DNA of 64,000 nucleotides, taken from positions 248,001 through 312,000 of the forward strand of contig JACDTU010000008.1 in NCBI GenBank assembly GCA_022376465.1. The letters are read 5' to 3'. This stretch comes from Cubamyces lactineus (taxonomy: Eukaryota; Basidiomycota; Agaricomycetes; Polyporales; Polyporaceae). The notes beneath the pieces are model-generated. The model was not told the DNA's origin. It saw only the letters and a program-made list of their open reading frames with translations, and did not search any database. A program made the translations under genes and the position numbers. This document shows positions 34,616 to 46,300 of this stretch, piece by piece; the first letter of the stretch is position 1; every line of letters begins with the position of its first letter.

Positions 34616-35744
34616 TGTTAGGACCGTGCCGTCCGGGAGCACAACTCTGGTGGTCAGTACTTGGACGGAGCTCAGGGTTGGAGTATGACCGGAGGTCGGA
34701 CTAGCACTGTGTGAGGACTTGCGCGAAACTATTAGTAACGCATGGGTTCTGACTTGGTGTGAGAGACCGTGCCCGGACAATAACACAATCTAACAACTGG
34801 GCCAAAAGGCCACTATGCTGAGGTTATCAGCATAGTTATCCGGATCTATATAAGCAGTTCCTAATGCCATGACATGCCATTCCAGCACGGATCATGACAG
34901 TGCCCCCCCTTTAGGCACCAAGCCCTCGAAGGTGCTAGCCTGACATGTCAAACCAGGGTTCTCCAGGCCCTGGGGCTAGCTTAACCTTCTAGGACCCAGG
35001 AATGCTTTTTATAGCAGACCCCCAGAGGTTTCCCAAGCCTCTGTAAGCCACTAGTCTGGGGCCCTGTGGTGCGGAACAGAATGCAACCACCAGGGTTTGA
35101 ACCAGTGACCTGGGAACCTCAGCATACTGTGAGAGACCGTGCCCGGACAATAACACAATCTAACAACTGGGCCAAAAGGCCACTATGCTGAGGTTATCAG
35201 CATAGTTATCCGGATCTATATAAGCAGTTCCTAATGCCATGACATGCCATTCCAGCACGGATCATGACACTTGGTGTCCTCTATTTGCAGACTACGGAGT
35301 ATGGACTTGACAGGTCAGAGGTCAGACTTGGGAATGGGGTTGGGTCGGAGGGAAAGGTAGGAAGGGAACAAAGGTTGGTTGGACTGGGGGGTTGGAGTTG
35401 AGTATCAGACTACGGACTAGAAGTCCAGTATGACGAGGTTAACAAGGTATAACGAAATTTCCGAACTGAGTAGCTACTACATTCTGGGGCAGTATTTATA
35501 CTAAGTCAGAAACCTGATAGAAACAATGAGAGATGTACGAGATAGGAAGGAGTAGAACAAATGTACGAAGTAACTTGCCAAAATATTGCAGATAGCTTAG
35601 TAAGCAAAGCCTCATGTAGGTAGCACCATGAGGGGTTATCTGAGACATGTAAGTCATGGGATTGGGGGAAGTCTGAAGTACGGAGTACAAAGTGTGGAGT
35701 GCGGAGAACGGAGTCAGGGTACAGGGTACGGAAGAACAGAGTAC
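34616..35744 (-). repeat. LTR family B, reverse orientation, split by a TRIM
   Basis: Minus-strand LTR homologous to 46953-47658. Its end (CCTAACA) is at 34616. Its TATA region (TATAAATAC on the minus strand) is near 35495. The first 85 bp or so of the LTR are missing at 35744, where the forward LTR begins. A 512-bp TRIM sits inside it at 34758-35269. Confidence 0.85.
34758..35269 (-). mobile_element. TRIM (terminal-repeat retrotransposon in miniature)
   Basis: Two 142-bp direct repeats (34758-34899 and 35128-35269) appear identical base for base and enclose 228 bp without an ORF. Their ends are TGT and ACA. A 5-bp target duplication CTTGG flanks the unit (34753-34757 and 35270-35274). On the minus strand a purine tract AAAGGGGGGG lies just before one LTR and TTATATAG provides a TATA-like box, so that strand is taken as sense. 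With no coding capacity it would depend on enzymes of other elements. Identical LTRs argue for a recent insertion. Confidence 0.9.
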
Positions 35745-36391
35745 TGTTACGCTCCGTGCTGTAACCCCGAAGTCCGAACCCCGAACCCCCGTACTCTGCT
35801 CCTTACTCCGCACTACGTACTCTGCTTCCCCGTACTCCGCTCTTCCGTACCCCATACCCCCCACTCCGTTCTCCATACTCCGCACTTCGTACTCTGTACT
35901 TCGGACTTCCCCCGACCCCATAACTTACATGTCTCAGATAACCCCTCATGGCGCTACCTACATGAGGCTTTTGCTTATAGAGCTATCTGCGTTATCTTAC
36001 CCTTGGCAAGTTACTTCGTACTTTCGTTCTCCTCTTTCCTATCACGTACATCTCTTATTGTTTCTATCGGGTTTCTGACTTAGTATAAATACTGCCCCGG
36101 AATGTAGTAGCTACTCAGTTCGGAAATCTCGTTATCCCTCATTAACCTCGTTATACTGGTTCAACTCGTAGTCCGACACTCAACCCCAACCCCAAGTCCG
36201 ACCTCTGTCCCGTCAAGTCCGTACTCCGAAGTCCGCAAATAGAGGACACCAAGTCGGAACCCGTGCGTTACTAATAGTCTCGCGAAAGTCCTTACAACAG
36301 TGCTAGTCCGACCTCTGGTCGTACTCCGACCCCGAACTCCGTCCAAGTCCCGACCACCGGAGTTGTACCTCCGGACGGCACGGTCCTAACA
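35745..36391 (+). repeat. LTR family B, forward
   Basis: 647 bp from TGTTACGCTCCGTGCTGTAA to GGTCCTAACA, homologous to the 3' LTR at 46953-47658, with TATAAATAC near 36083. It abuts the reverse LTR head to head. The flanking 5 bp (AGTAC and GGTCG) do not match, so it is not a simple solo LTR. Confidence 0.87.
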
Positions 36392-36396
36392 GGTCG

Positions 36397-36945
36397 TTAC
36401 AATCCACTCTGTTGGAGGGCTGCCTTTGTGGCGCACACTGTCTCCTTTTGGTCAGTGCTGCCCTCTAGGCATGATGTCGATGACAGGAGGTGGCCATCCT
36501 GGCGCTCTATCTTGTTCTGGCTAAGGAGCACATCTGCTCCAGCTTCCAAGGCCGTTCCCTCCTTCACAGGGATTCGTGGGTCCAGAATTGCTGCCGTATG
36601 ACTGCTTGTGTTCTCCAAAGATACACTGTGACAAGCAGTGCTGGCATACACATAAGTAACTCATCGAGAACCTCCTGTTTTGATGAACTGTCCGTAATCA
36701 GCCATTCCCCAATTTGCACCGAGAGCAGACTCACTCGCAGCTGCAATAATGGGGTTCTTCGGACCCTTCTGAGATGACTTGATGTTGGTCTGCATTTCAG
36801 GTGGGGGAAGCGAGTATTGTGAAGATAGCTTACCTAGTGCTTCCAGGACTTCTGCATGTCCTTGCTCCTTAGAGTGTGGTAGGGTAGAAGCAGCCACCTC
36901 CGTCGAGGTCTGCTTGCCCCTCTTGCTGTTGTTCTTGATTAACAT
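36397..36945 (-). pseudogene. ORF remnant of unknown type
   Basis: From ATG 36945 (MLIKNNSKRGKQTSTEVAAS) the frame is open for 94 codons to a TGA at 36661-36663, then continues in phase (VTYVYASTACHSVSLENTSS) until the LTR at 36391. The sequence is hydrophilic with no recognised domain. It could be gag-like or a remnant of a host gene. Confidence 0.35.
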
Positions 36946-37722
36946 GTCTGTTTTCAGGTGGAAGGTCTCTAACGATGATCAGGTGATCAAGCTGACATGT
37001 TAGTGTAGAGGAACAAAAAGAAAAACAACTCAAAAAATGTGAGGAAACCCTAAGCATCAAGGGACTTGTAGTCAGACTTGTCCAGTCGAGTTGATGTAAT
37101 AGGGAAACATGAGGAGTCGGTCAAAACGAATGAGTAGGCAAGGTATTCATTCAAAAACTATCATTCAGGTGGATACAGGCGGGTTTTAATAAAGAGTCTA
37201 TCAGGAACAAGGAATAAAAGAAAGAAAAAGCCAAAAGAGAGAAAACAGAAAAGAGTTTTGTTGAAAGTCTTTCAGGTGTCATTGAGAGCGATGGACAGGA
37301 TGGAAAACCAAGAGGACCGAAGAGGTACAGAGGGAGGAACGAAGTGGAAGAACCAAACAAGTGTGAAGCTCAGGAGTACAAAACAGCAGTGGTGACACAG
37401 TCACATGACTGTGCCTTTTGCCGTTACGCATCCTGTGCGAGAGACTGTTAATGCTGACACCTTGCATGAAAACCCTGTCTCCCTTGTGCAGATGGAGCAC
37501 ACTCATGCTAGTGACTAGAACATTGAAAGGTTCAGGCTAGATCTGGAGGAGGCTTTGAATCCTATATTCACAGATGAAGATAGAACATGGTTGAAGCTAA
37601 GATCAGATGAGGAGGTGAGTCTCATATTCATTCTAGTGATCCCCTTCCTTACTCTTCACTACATCAGACCACTGAAGCTTGGTTAGTACAAGTTGACTAT
37701 GAGTTGGTGTATGAAGGCAGAC
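36946..37722. other. stretch without a supportable gene
   Basis: A-rich tracts near 37010-37260 and no ORF with recognisable content. Ends at the target site (CAGAC) of the gypsy-B insertion. Confidence 0.4.
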
Positions 37723-38093
37723 TGTTATGCTCCGTGCTGTAACCCCAAAGTCCGATCCCCGAACCCCCGTACTCCGCTCTTTACCCCGCACTACATACTC
37801 CGCTCCCCCGTACTCCGCTCTTCCGTACCCCGTACCCCCGACTCCGTTCTCCGTACTTCGCACTTCGTACTCCGTACTTCGGACTTCCCCCGACCCCATG
37901 ACTTACATGTCTCAGATAACCCCTCATGGCGCTACCTACATGAGGCTTTTGCTTACTGAGCTATCTACGTTATCTTACCCTTGGCAAGTTACTTCGTACT
38001 TTCGTTCTACTCCTTCCTATCACGTACATCTCTTATTGTTTCTATCGGGTTTCTGACTTAGTATAAATACTGCCCCGGAATGTAGTAGCTACA
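37723..38093 (+). repeat. 5' LTR of gypsy-B, truncated
   Basis: Matches the first 370 bp or so of the 3' LTR up to the bases just after the TATAAATACTGCCCC promoter element, then jumps into gag coding sequence at about 38092. Its start (TGTTATGC) borders the target duplication. Confidence 0.9.
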
Positions 38094-38094
38094 G

Positions 38095-39488
38095 AACTGG
38101 AGTGGCTGGACAGCTCGCCGAGGCGACTCAGCGACGCAAGAAGAAGCTACTCCGAGCCGCCGCGGGCAGTTCGCTCGAACAATCGTCGAAGCGTCCTCCG
38201 ATGGGGACGACGAAGGTGACCCGCCTCAGCCCCTGGTCATCTCTACTGCGACTGCCTCGCAGGTACCCCGAGAGCCATCTCCGGGTAACCCGTTCTCCGA
38301 GGGTCAGCCCTCAGGTCCGAGCCGCGGGCCTCCGGGTCCGCCTAGTCCTCCAGGTCCGCCGGGCCCTCCAGGACCGCCAGGTCCTCCGGACAACGACCCA
38401 CAAGGGCCTGGAGACGACGGCACTAGCTCAAGCTCGGACTCCTCCAACTCCGAAGACCGAGTTCAGTCGCAACTAGCGACTGCGATCTCCCTCATCGCGC
38501 GTACCCTCGAACGTACTACCGCTCCAACTCTGGCGGTTACCCAACCCTCAAACAACGAGCGACACAATGTCCACGAGCCGGACCAGTTCGACGGGTCCGA
38601 CCCCAACAAACTCCGGTCTTTCTTCACGCAGTTGGAACTTGTCTTCAAGGCCCGACCCCGAACCTTCGACTCCGATGAGAAGAAGATAACCTACACCATC
38701 TCCTTCCTCAAGGGCACCGCGTTACAGTGGTTCGAGCCCTACCTCCTCGAAGGCGACTCGGACAACCCCCCCATCTTCCTCACATCCTACGACCACTTCC
38801 AGGAGGAACTCCGAGTGAACTTTGGTCCCTACGATGCCTCCGGAGCTGCGGAGCATGAGCTGATGAACCTCCGGATGGGCGACAACCAGCGGATAGCTAA
38901 GTACATCACTCAGTTCACTCGCCTCGCTACTCAAGTCCGCTGGGGTAATGCTCCGCTCCGGTACCGATTCTACGACGGACTTTCGAACCGTCTCAAGGAC
39001 CGCATCTCTGAGGTCGGCAAGCCCGAGACCCTGGTGGCCCTCCGCGACCTCGCGCAGTCGATCGACAACCGCTACTGGGAGCGCAAGGCCGAGGTCTCGC
39101 GTGAGTCCAGACCTTCGAAGTCCGGCAGCAAGTCGACCTCCGACTCCAAGTCCTCCAACTCCGGCAACAAGTCCGGAGGTAACAACTCCGGACAGGCCTC
39201 CTCGTCTACCCCGTCCAGGTCCGGCAATTCCGGTACTTCGTCGAAGTCCCCTAAGACTCCGAAGACCCCGGCCAAGACGTACGCCGACAAGCTCGGTAAG
39301 GACGGAAAGCCGAGGAACGTCAACGCCGTTTCGCCAACAATCTCTGTCTCTTCTGCGGTGGAGCTGGTCATACCGCGAGTGCTTGTCCGAAGAAGACCTC
39401 GTCCGCGACCAAGGGTCGCACCACTCAGGCCAACCCTGCTCCTGCTGCGCCTGCTCTGGCTGCAGCCCCAAAGGAGACAAAAAATTAG
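38095..39488 (+). pseudogene. gypsy-B gag, N-terminus deleted
   Basis: An open frame from the deletion joint encodes an acidic region, a collagen-like GPPGPPGPPGPP stretch (about 38340-38395), and the capsid domain (FDGSDPNKLRSFFTQLELVF, then TALQWFEPYLLEGDSDNPPI and YDGLSNRLKDRISEVGKPE). A Ser/Lys-rich linker follows. The CCHC knuckle [14 protein letters not shown] (about 39346-39388) is one frame off, so an indel lies near 39310. The knuckle frame ends at TAG 39486-39488. The start codon is gone. Gag would package element RNA. Confidence 0.87.
39479..39485 (+). promoter_or_regulatory. putative -1 frameshift heptamer AAAAAAT
   Basis: In the knuckle frame the codons read ACA AAA AAT TAG, that is X XXY YYZ = A AAA AAT immediately before the gag stop. 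A -1 slip gives AAA AAA TTA GTC, the start of the pol frame (KKLVRGPP). The layout is the same as in the gypsy at 6204-6210. Confidence 0.7.
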
Positions 39489-42400
39489 TCCGCGGTCCTC
39501 CGAACTCCGTACCCCGTGAGGACCGCGTTGACTCCTCCGGTACGGAGATACTCAGGCTCAACGTGTCCGCTCTTTCCAACCCCCATGCACTCTTCCTCGA
39601 CTTGTACTCCGATCCTATCCCAACTCCGTTCCGCGCCCTTATCGACTCCGGTTCCTCCCATTGTTTCATCGACTCCGATGTCGCGACTACATATCAACTC
39701 CCAACTACCGCCGTAACCCCGCTCCGTCTTTAGCTTTTCGACGGAATTTCTAACCACCTGATTACTTTGTTTACCTCATTGCCCGTACATTTTCTGTCTG
39801 GAGAAGTCCTCAATATAGATTTCTATGTTACTCCGCTCGACAAGTCCGTGTCTGCCGTTCTGGGATACAGCTGGCTCTCCGCCTACAATCCGTTGATTGA
39901 CTGGAAGAAGCGCAGCATCCAATTCCATTCCGCACCCCCGCCGTGTCCTGTTTCTGACACCATGGTACCCCCACCAGCTCTGGCTGAGTGTACTCCGTCT
40001 ACTCCGACTACTCTGGCTACTCCGGAACTACCAACTTCTCCTACTCCAACCTCCGTACCCCAGATCTCTCTTGTGAACACCGCTGCATTCACTCGAGCTT
40101 GTAAACTCCCGGGGTCCACGAGTTATACCCTGAATCTGTCTACCCCGGACTTGGCTACTGCGCGAAGTTCGTCCATCTCCGACTCTCCCCCGGACCTCAC
40201 CGGAGTTTCGGAGGAGTACCATGAGTTTGCGGACGTCTTCAGCAAGACCAAGGCCGACATCCTACCGGAGCATCGCCCCTACGACCTAAAGATCAACCTG
40301 GAAGAAGGGGCTACTCCGCCACTCGGACCTATCTACTCCCTCTCAAAACTTGAGCTCGACACGCTTCGGGAGTACATCGACGAGAACCTCCGATCGGGGT
40401 TCATACGTCCGTCCAACTCCCCCTGCGGAGCTCCCGTCCTCTTCGTCAAGAAGAAGGACGGATCTCTTCGCCTTTGCGTGGACTACCGGGGCTTGAATAA
40501 GATCACCCGGAAGGACTGCTACCCCCTTCCTCTCGTCTCGGACTTGCTGGATGCGCCTCGGAAGGCTCAGATCTACACCAAGATTGACCTCCGGCACACC
40601 TACAACCTAGTCCGCATAGCTCCTGGAGATGAGTGGAAGACTGCGTTTCGGACTCGCTATGGGTCCTTTGAATGGTTAGTCATGCCGTTCGGACTTTCTA
40701 ACGCGCCCGCTGCCTTTCAGCGGTTCGTCAATGACATCTTCGCGGATATGCTCGATGTGTGCGTCATCGTTTACCTGGACGACATCCTCATCTACTCCGA
40801 CAACCCCGAGCAACACCGCAAGCACGTCAAAGAGGTACTCCGGCGACTCCGCAAGCACCGGCTTTATGCCCGCGCTGACAAGTGCGAGTTCCACACCGAC
40901 TCCGTCGAGTACCTCAGGTACATCCTCTCTCCCACCGGACTTACCATGGCGGAGTCGAAGGTTAAAGCGATCTTGGATTGGCCCGAACCCCGGAAGGTCC
41001 GCGACATACAGTCGTTCCTGGGGTTCGCGAACTTCTATCGACGGTTTATTCCAAACTACTCCGAGATCGTACTACCGCTGACCCGCTTAACCCGCAAGTC
41101 CGTGCCTTGGCACTTCTCCGAGGAATGTCGGAGTTCGTTCAACGCTCTCAAGAAGGCGTTCACGACAGCTCCGGTACTACACCACTGGATGCCCGACCGA
41201 CCTCTCACCGTCGAGACCGACGCCTCGGACTACGCCATCGCCAGCATTCTCTCCCTTACCACCGAGTCCGGTGAACTCCACCCCATTGCTTTCCACTCCC
41301 GCACCTTGACCAGCGCGGAGTTGAACTACGACACCCACGACAAGGAACTCCTCGCGATCTTCGAATGTTTCAAGACCTGGCGGCACTACCTTGAAGGTTC
41401 GGCAACTCCGATCGACGTTGTCACAGACCACAAGAACTTGGTATACTTCGCGACTACGAAGTTACTGACCCGCCGCCAAGCCCGATGGTCGGAGTTCCTC
41501 TCGCAGTTCAACCTCGTAGTCCGGTTCCAGCCAGGTAAGCTTGGAGCAAAGCCTGACGCACTGACACGCCGTTGGCACGTCTACCCAAAAGAGGGGGGCA
41601 GTGACTACTCCGTCGTCAACCCACACAACTACCAACTGGTTTTCACCCAGGAGCAGCTCGCCACGTCCCTCCGGGCTACCTACCTCCGACCCCCCGTACT
41701 CTGAGCTTCCTTCATCCTCGACTCTGAACAACTCCTCTCGGACATCAAGTCCGCTCAAGGAACCCCAACTCCTGACCCCGAACTATCTGCTGCACTCAAG
41801 CTCGCCTCCGAAGGCAACTCCCGATGGTCCCGCGATGAAGACGGACTACTCCGACTCTCAGGTCGAGTCTATGTCTCGAACTCCGGCGACCTCCGCCTTC
41901 GTGTACTCCGAGCTTGTCACGATCATCCTACTGCCGGACACTGGGGACAGAACAAGACGCAAGCCCTGGTCCTGCGGGACTACGTCTGGCCCGGACTTCG
42001 ACTCTTCGTCCGGGACTACTGTAAGTCCTGTACTACCTGTGCGCGAGCTAAAGTCCCCCGGCACCTTCCCTACGGTACTTTGAAGCAACTCCCGATCCCC
42101 GAGCGACCCTGGAACTCCATCTCCATGGACCTCATCGAGCAACTCCCGAACTCCGCTGGCTACACCGCGATCTTGGTGGTAGTTGACAGGCTCACTAAGC
42201 AAGGTATATTCATTCCTACCCACGACACGCTTACAGCCTCGGAGTTAGCGGACTTGTTCGTACTCCATGTGTTCTCCAAGCACGGAGTTCCCTCGCACGT
42301 TACCTCCGACCGGGGCTCGGAGTTCGTCTCTCACTTCTTCCGCTCCCTCGGTAAGGCCCTCGACATGCGCCTTCACTTCACCTCCGGTTACCACCCGGAA

Positions 42401-43207
42401 GGCGACGGTCAAACCGAGCGGGTTAACCAGACCCTCGAACAGTACCTCCGGATCTACTCGAACTACCAGCAGGACAACTGGTCCCAACTCCTTCCCTTGG
42501 CGGAGTTCGCGTACAACAACGCCCCGTCCGCAACTACCGGTATATCCCCGTTCTTCGCGAACAAGGGCTACAACCCCGCCATCTCCGTCTACCCCAAGCG
42601 GGACCTCACCTCCGCTCGAGCTCGCGACTACGCTGTCGACCTCGACGAACTTCACACCCAACTCCGACAGCAGATCTCCGAAGCCCAGGCCCGATACCAA
42701 GTACAGGCGGACAAACACCGTCTACCCGCGCCGGACGTCAAGGTCGGAGATCAGGTCTATGTCCGAGCTCAGCACATCCGGACTACACGTCCTTCCAAAA
42801 AGTTGTCCGAGAAGTTCTTAGGTCCGTTCACTATCATCGCGCAGGTCGGAACTCACTCCTTCACCCTCCGACTACCGGACTCTATGCGCGCGGTACACCC
42901 CGTTTTCCATGTCTCGCAACTCGAGCCTGCAACTCCGAACACCATCCCCGGCCGTGTCCAAACTCCGCCACCTCCGATCCTGGTGGACGGAGAACCGGAG
43001 TACGAGATTTCGGAGATCCTCGACTCCAAGATTGACCGCCGGCGTCGGAGTTGTCAACTCCTGTACCTAGTTTGATGGGCAGGCTACGAAGGTACGGACG
43101 AAGAAACTTCGTGGATCTTAGCCACGGAGCTCGGACATGCCCAGGAGCTAGTTTTGGACTTCCACGCAGCTTACCCGGACAAGCCCGGACCTCTTGCTAA
43201 GTTGTCT
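39480..43207 (+). pseudogene. gypsy-B pol with chromodomain, three stops
   Basis: One frame throughout. Protease: ALIDSGSSHCFIDS. RT: YLDDILIYSD near 40780, preceded by MPFGLSNAPAAFQRF. RNase H: ETDASDYAIA to GKLGAKPDALTRR. Integrase: HDHPTAGHWG and CKSCTTC (HHCC), then SISMDLIEQLP, HVTSDRGSEF and YHPEGDGQTERVNQTLEQYL with the catalytic D, D and E. The tail domain GPFTIIAQVGTHSF and a chromodomain (YEISEILDSK, then WAGYEGTDEETSW) end at TGA 43205-43207. In-frame stops: TAG 39731-39733 in the protease, TGA 41702-41704 after RNase H and TGA 43073-43075 inside the chromodomain. Both TGAs fall where Arg fits, consistent with CGA to TGA change. Confidence 0.92.
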
Positions 43208-43314
43208 TGAGGTTCACTCACGGAGTTCTCACCAACAGAATTTACTATTCTACTCCACACCCGGACTACAGTTGTCTACCTACGAAGCCCAAAGTCCGAA
43301 GTCCGTAGTCCGTC

Positions 43315-46300
43315 CTACTCCGCCATGTCCATGTCTGCCGGGTCCTCCGGTCCCTTCACCTCTTTTGCACCCTCGCCCTGCTCCTCCTCCACCTCACCGG
43401 ACTTGCCCCGCGCGGACTTGTCCGCCAACCCCGTCCCACTCTCCTCCTCCTCCCAGTCCGACCCAGCCACACCCGCCCGCTCCAGCGCGTCCGCGATCGC
43501 GTCCTCCTTGTCCTGCGAGGTGATCTCCAGGATCTCCTGCAGCATAGTACCGAACTCCGTCGCGAGTTCGGACTTGACCGCGTCGCGGACGGCCTCGCCG
43601 ATGGCGGACTTCAGCTCCTTCCGCACGATCTTGGCGATGGCGCCGCTGATGCGCATGTTGCCTGCCTAGGCTCAGAAGAACAAACTCGCACCTTCGCTAA
43701 CTGCGCCCTCCAGCTGCCTCTTGTGCTAGCAGCCCTCGCGCGAAGGCTCTCCCTCTAATGTACTGTCTGGCGAAGCCTCTGCTCCCTCTCATGCGACTCT
43801 GCAACTCCCCTCAGTGACTTCCCCTTCGCATCTCTCTTCCATCCTGGTCTGGCGCATCACGCGAACACATCCTATTCCCTTGCGAGCACACTACTCCTCC
43901 CGCAAAGACACTGCTCCTCCTGCGAAGCCACCACCTCTCCCGCAAACACTCTGCATCACTTGCGAGCTGCCTACCCTCCTTGACAGGCTATAGCAAGCCA
44001 GCGAAAGTCAGCGAAGATGGCGCTACATCATTTGCGAGCCACCCTCAAGCCGACAGGGATGTGCTAGAGCGTGGCACACTTGCTAGCCTCGCGGTGCACT
44101 TAGTGCACTCACACGGTGATGCGCATGGTGCCGGTCCAGAGTCAGAGCAGAGGGCTATCGCTGCGGTGTCTCCCCTCCTTTCCGCGGCGGTCTCATCTAC
44201 ACCTTTGCCAGTCGCGACCTCGCGCAACTCTTCGCACGTCCGCGGGACCCTTTGCACACACCTGGAGCACTCGCGCCTGCGCTCTTGGACTCCTGTGGAT
44301 CTGCACTCCCCTCCCCCTGCCCTCGCGGATGTGTTGTGCCCAGCTACGGACCGTATCGGCCGACGGAAACAATGCGGAATGGCGCCATATGGCGCAAGAG
44401 GTAGAGCAGAGCCTATAGGAGGCTGCGGAGAGGTCGCGTGGCGAGCTGGCCCCGCGATGAGGCCAGGCGGCCTCGCCAAGACTTGATGGACTGTAGCACA
44501 GCATCCCCCCCCCTCCAGAGTCGAGTACCATACGCTCCTCCCTCCGAGGGCTGGCGGACAGAGAACTTCGCCCCTTCCCCACCAGACCACACATCCCCAC
44601 TTCCCTTCACTACTGCTAGAGTCTTTCAGCTGCAATCCTTCTTCTGTACACACGTCCTCTGCTAATCTATAACTTGACACCTTACGAATCTTTGGCCTGC
44701 GACTGCGAGCCCTGCGACTGTGAACCCTGCAACAGCGAACCCTGCGACTGCGAACTGTGAAGACAGCAAACCCCCAAAGCCTGCGAAACCTGCGAAACCC
44801 TGCGAGTTCAGAGTGCGAAGTTGCGAGTGCTACGTCTGCAGGATTGTGGGAGTTTGTGTAAAAGCTAGCTGCGTTCCCCTCCTTTCCTTCATATACTCTG
44901 CGACTGCTGCGAACCTGCCAACCACGAACCTGCGAAGCTTGCAACTGCGAAGTCTGCGAAGACACGAAGACGTGAAGCCTGTGGATTGCAAGGCTAGCAG
45001 TGCTCCCCTCCTTCCCTTTCCATCCAGCGAACCTGCGACATCCTCTCCCATCCTCTCCCATCTCTGTACCCTTTGCGAGGTTGGACAATACAGATGCCCT
45101 TCCCCCATACCCTTAGGGTCTCTCACTTGTGATATTTACGACCTTGCGAAATCTGCGAACTTGCGAACTGCGAAACTGCGGACTGCGAACTGCGAACTGC
45201 GAACCCTTGCGAACTGCGAACTGCGAACCCTTGCGACGACCTTGCGAAGATCTGCGAAACCACTTAGCTGCGAAACGGCGTGAAGCCACGAGGACAGACT
45301 CCGCGAAAAGTTTGCGAAACCGCGTGTTGCGAAAACCTGCGAAACTCCGCGACATTGGCGAAATCGACAGCCCGCGCTCCTCTCCCCTTGTCCCCTTCCC
45401 CCTTTCTCCTTCCCCGTGTATCCGCGAACCCTTTCCCTGCGCTCTCGCCAGCGTCGCGTCCTTCGCAAAGGCCAGCCAACCCTCTCTACCCACTCCCTTT
45501 GGTCCTAGGCTTTGCTACGGTTCGCGCCAGTCACAGGGCACCCGACTCCAACCTCCCTTCTCCTTCGCGTCCTTTCCCCTCTCCCCCGCCAGCAGGCCTC
45601 GACCTACAAAGGCTCTCGGCCCGAGTAGTATCCTTCCCTTACGGGTGGGTTAGACGCTTCACCGCCAAGACCCCGGACCTCCTCCCGCATCATCTCCTCC
45701 CGCTGCTCCTCCTCGTCGACCAGGAGGTCGATGACCTGCCCCACGGTGCGCCGATTGTGCTGCACCGCAACGAGCAGGTGCTCGAGCAACTCCCGGTCGG
45801 AGAGTCGCTCCGGGTCGTCGGACCACCGGAGCTCGGACTTCCCAACCTCCGGAAGACCGGAGCTCGCAGACACCCGAGGGCCCGTCGACGAGCCTGCGAT
45901 GCTCGGGCCTCGGGCTACGACTGTTTGCGCTGGAGGGTTAATCCCAGGCGGTGCAACGAAGGTCCATCGGACCTCACCTGGCTGTAGCGGCTTCCCCGCC
46001 GCCTTCTCCGCCATCTTCTCCTTCTCCTTTCCCTTGCCCTTGTCCGCCCGCACCTTCTCCGAACTCCGTACTCCAGTGGGCGCGGGGGTCTCGAACCCGT
46101 CGTCGTCGTCGACAATGGCGGCGGACTTGACCTTCTTGCGCTGCGGGCTTGGAGCCTCCTCCTTGCGCGCGATTCAGGCTTGGATGTCCGCGGGAAGTCC
46201 GCGAGCCCCGACGCACGCGCGCGACTGGGCCTTCTGGCACTGGACGCAGCTCGACGTCCTCTTCCCCGCGCGGAACCGGCACACAATCTGTTTCGCCGCG

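Noticed and set aside
34758..35269. SINE instead of TRIM
   Set aside because: Terminal direct repeats with TGT/ACA ends, a polypurine tract and a 5-bp duplication fit an LTR-type element; there is no A-tail or A-box promoter.
38302..38400. Collagen-like Gly-Pro-Pro coding stretch as a host structural gene
   Set aside because: It is in frame with the gypsy capsid domain; such stretches are common in gag of these elements.
38722..39669. 315-codon minus-strand ORF over gag
   Set aside because: Shadow ORF caused by high GC and biased codons; the opposite strand has gag and protease motifs.
44045..45088. 347-codon minus-strand ORF in the GCGAA-rich block
   Set aside because: Low-complexity translation of heptamer repeats with several equally open frames on both strands; no domain.
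44690..45400. CRISPR-like array from regularly spaced GCGAA words
   Set aside because: The words are degenerate and contiguous, with no constant repeat and unique spacers; the genome is eukaryotic.
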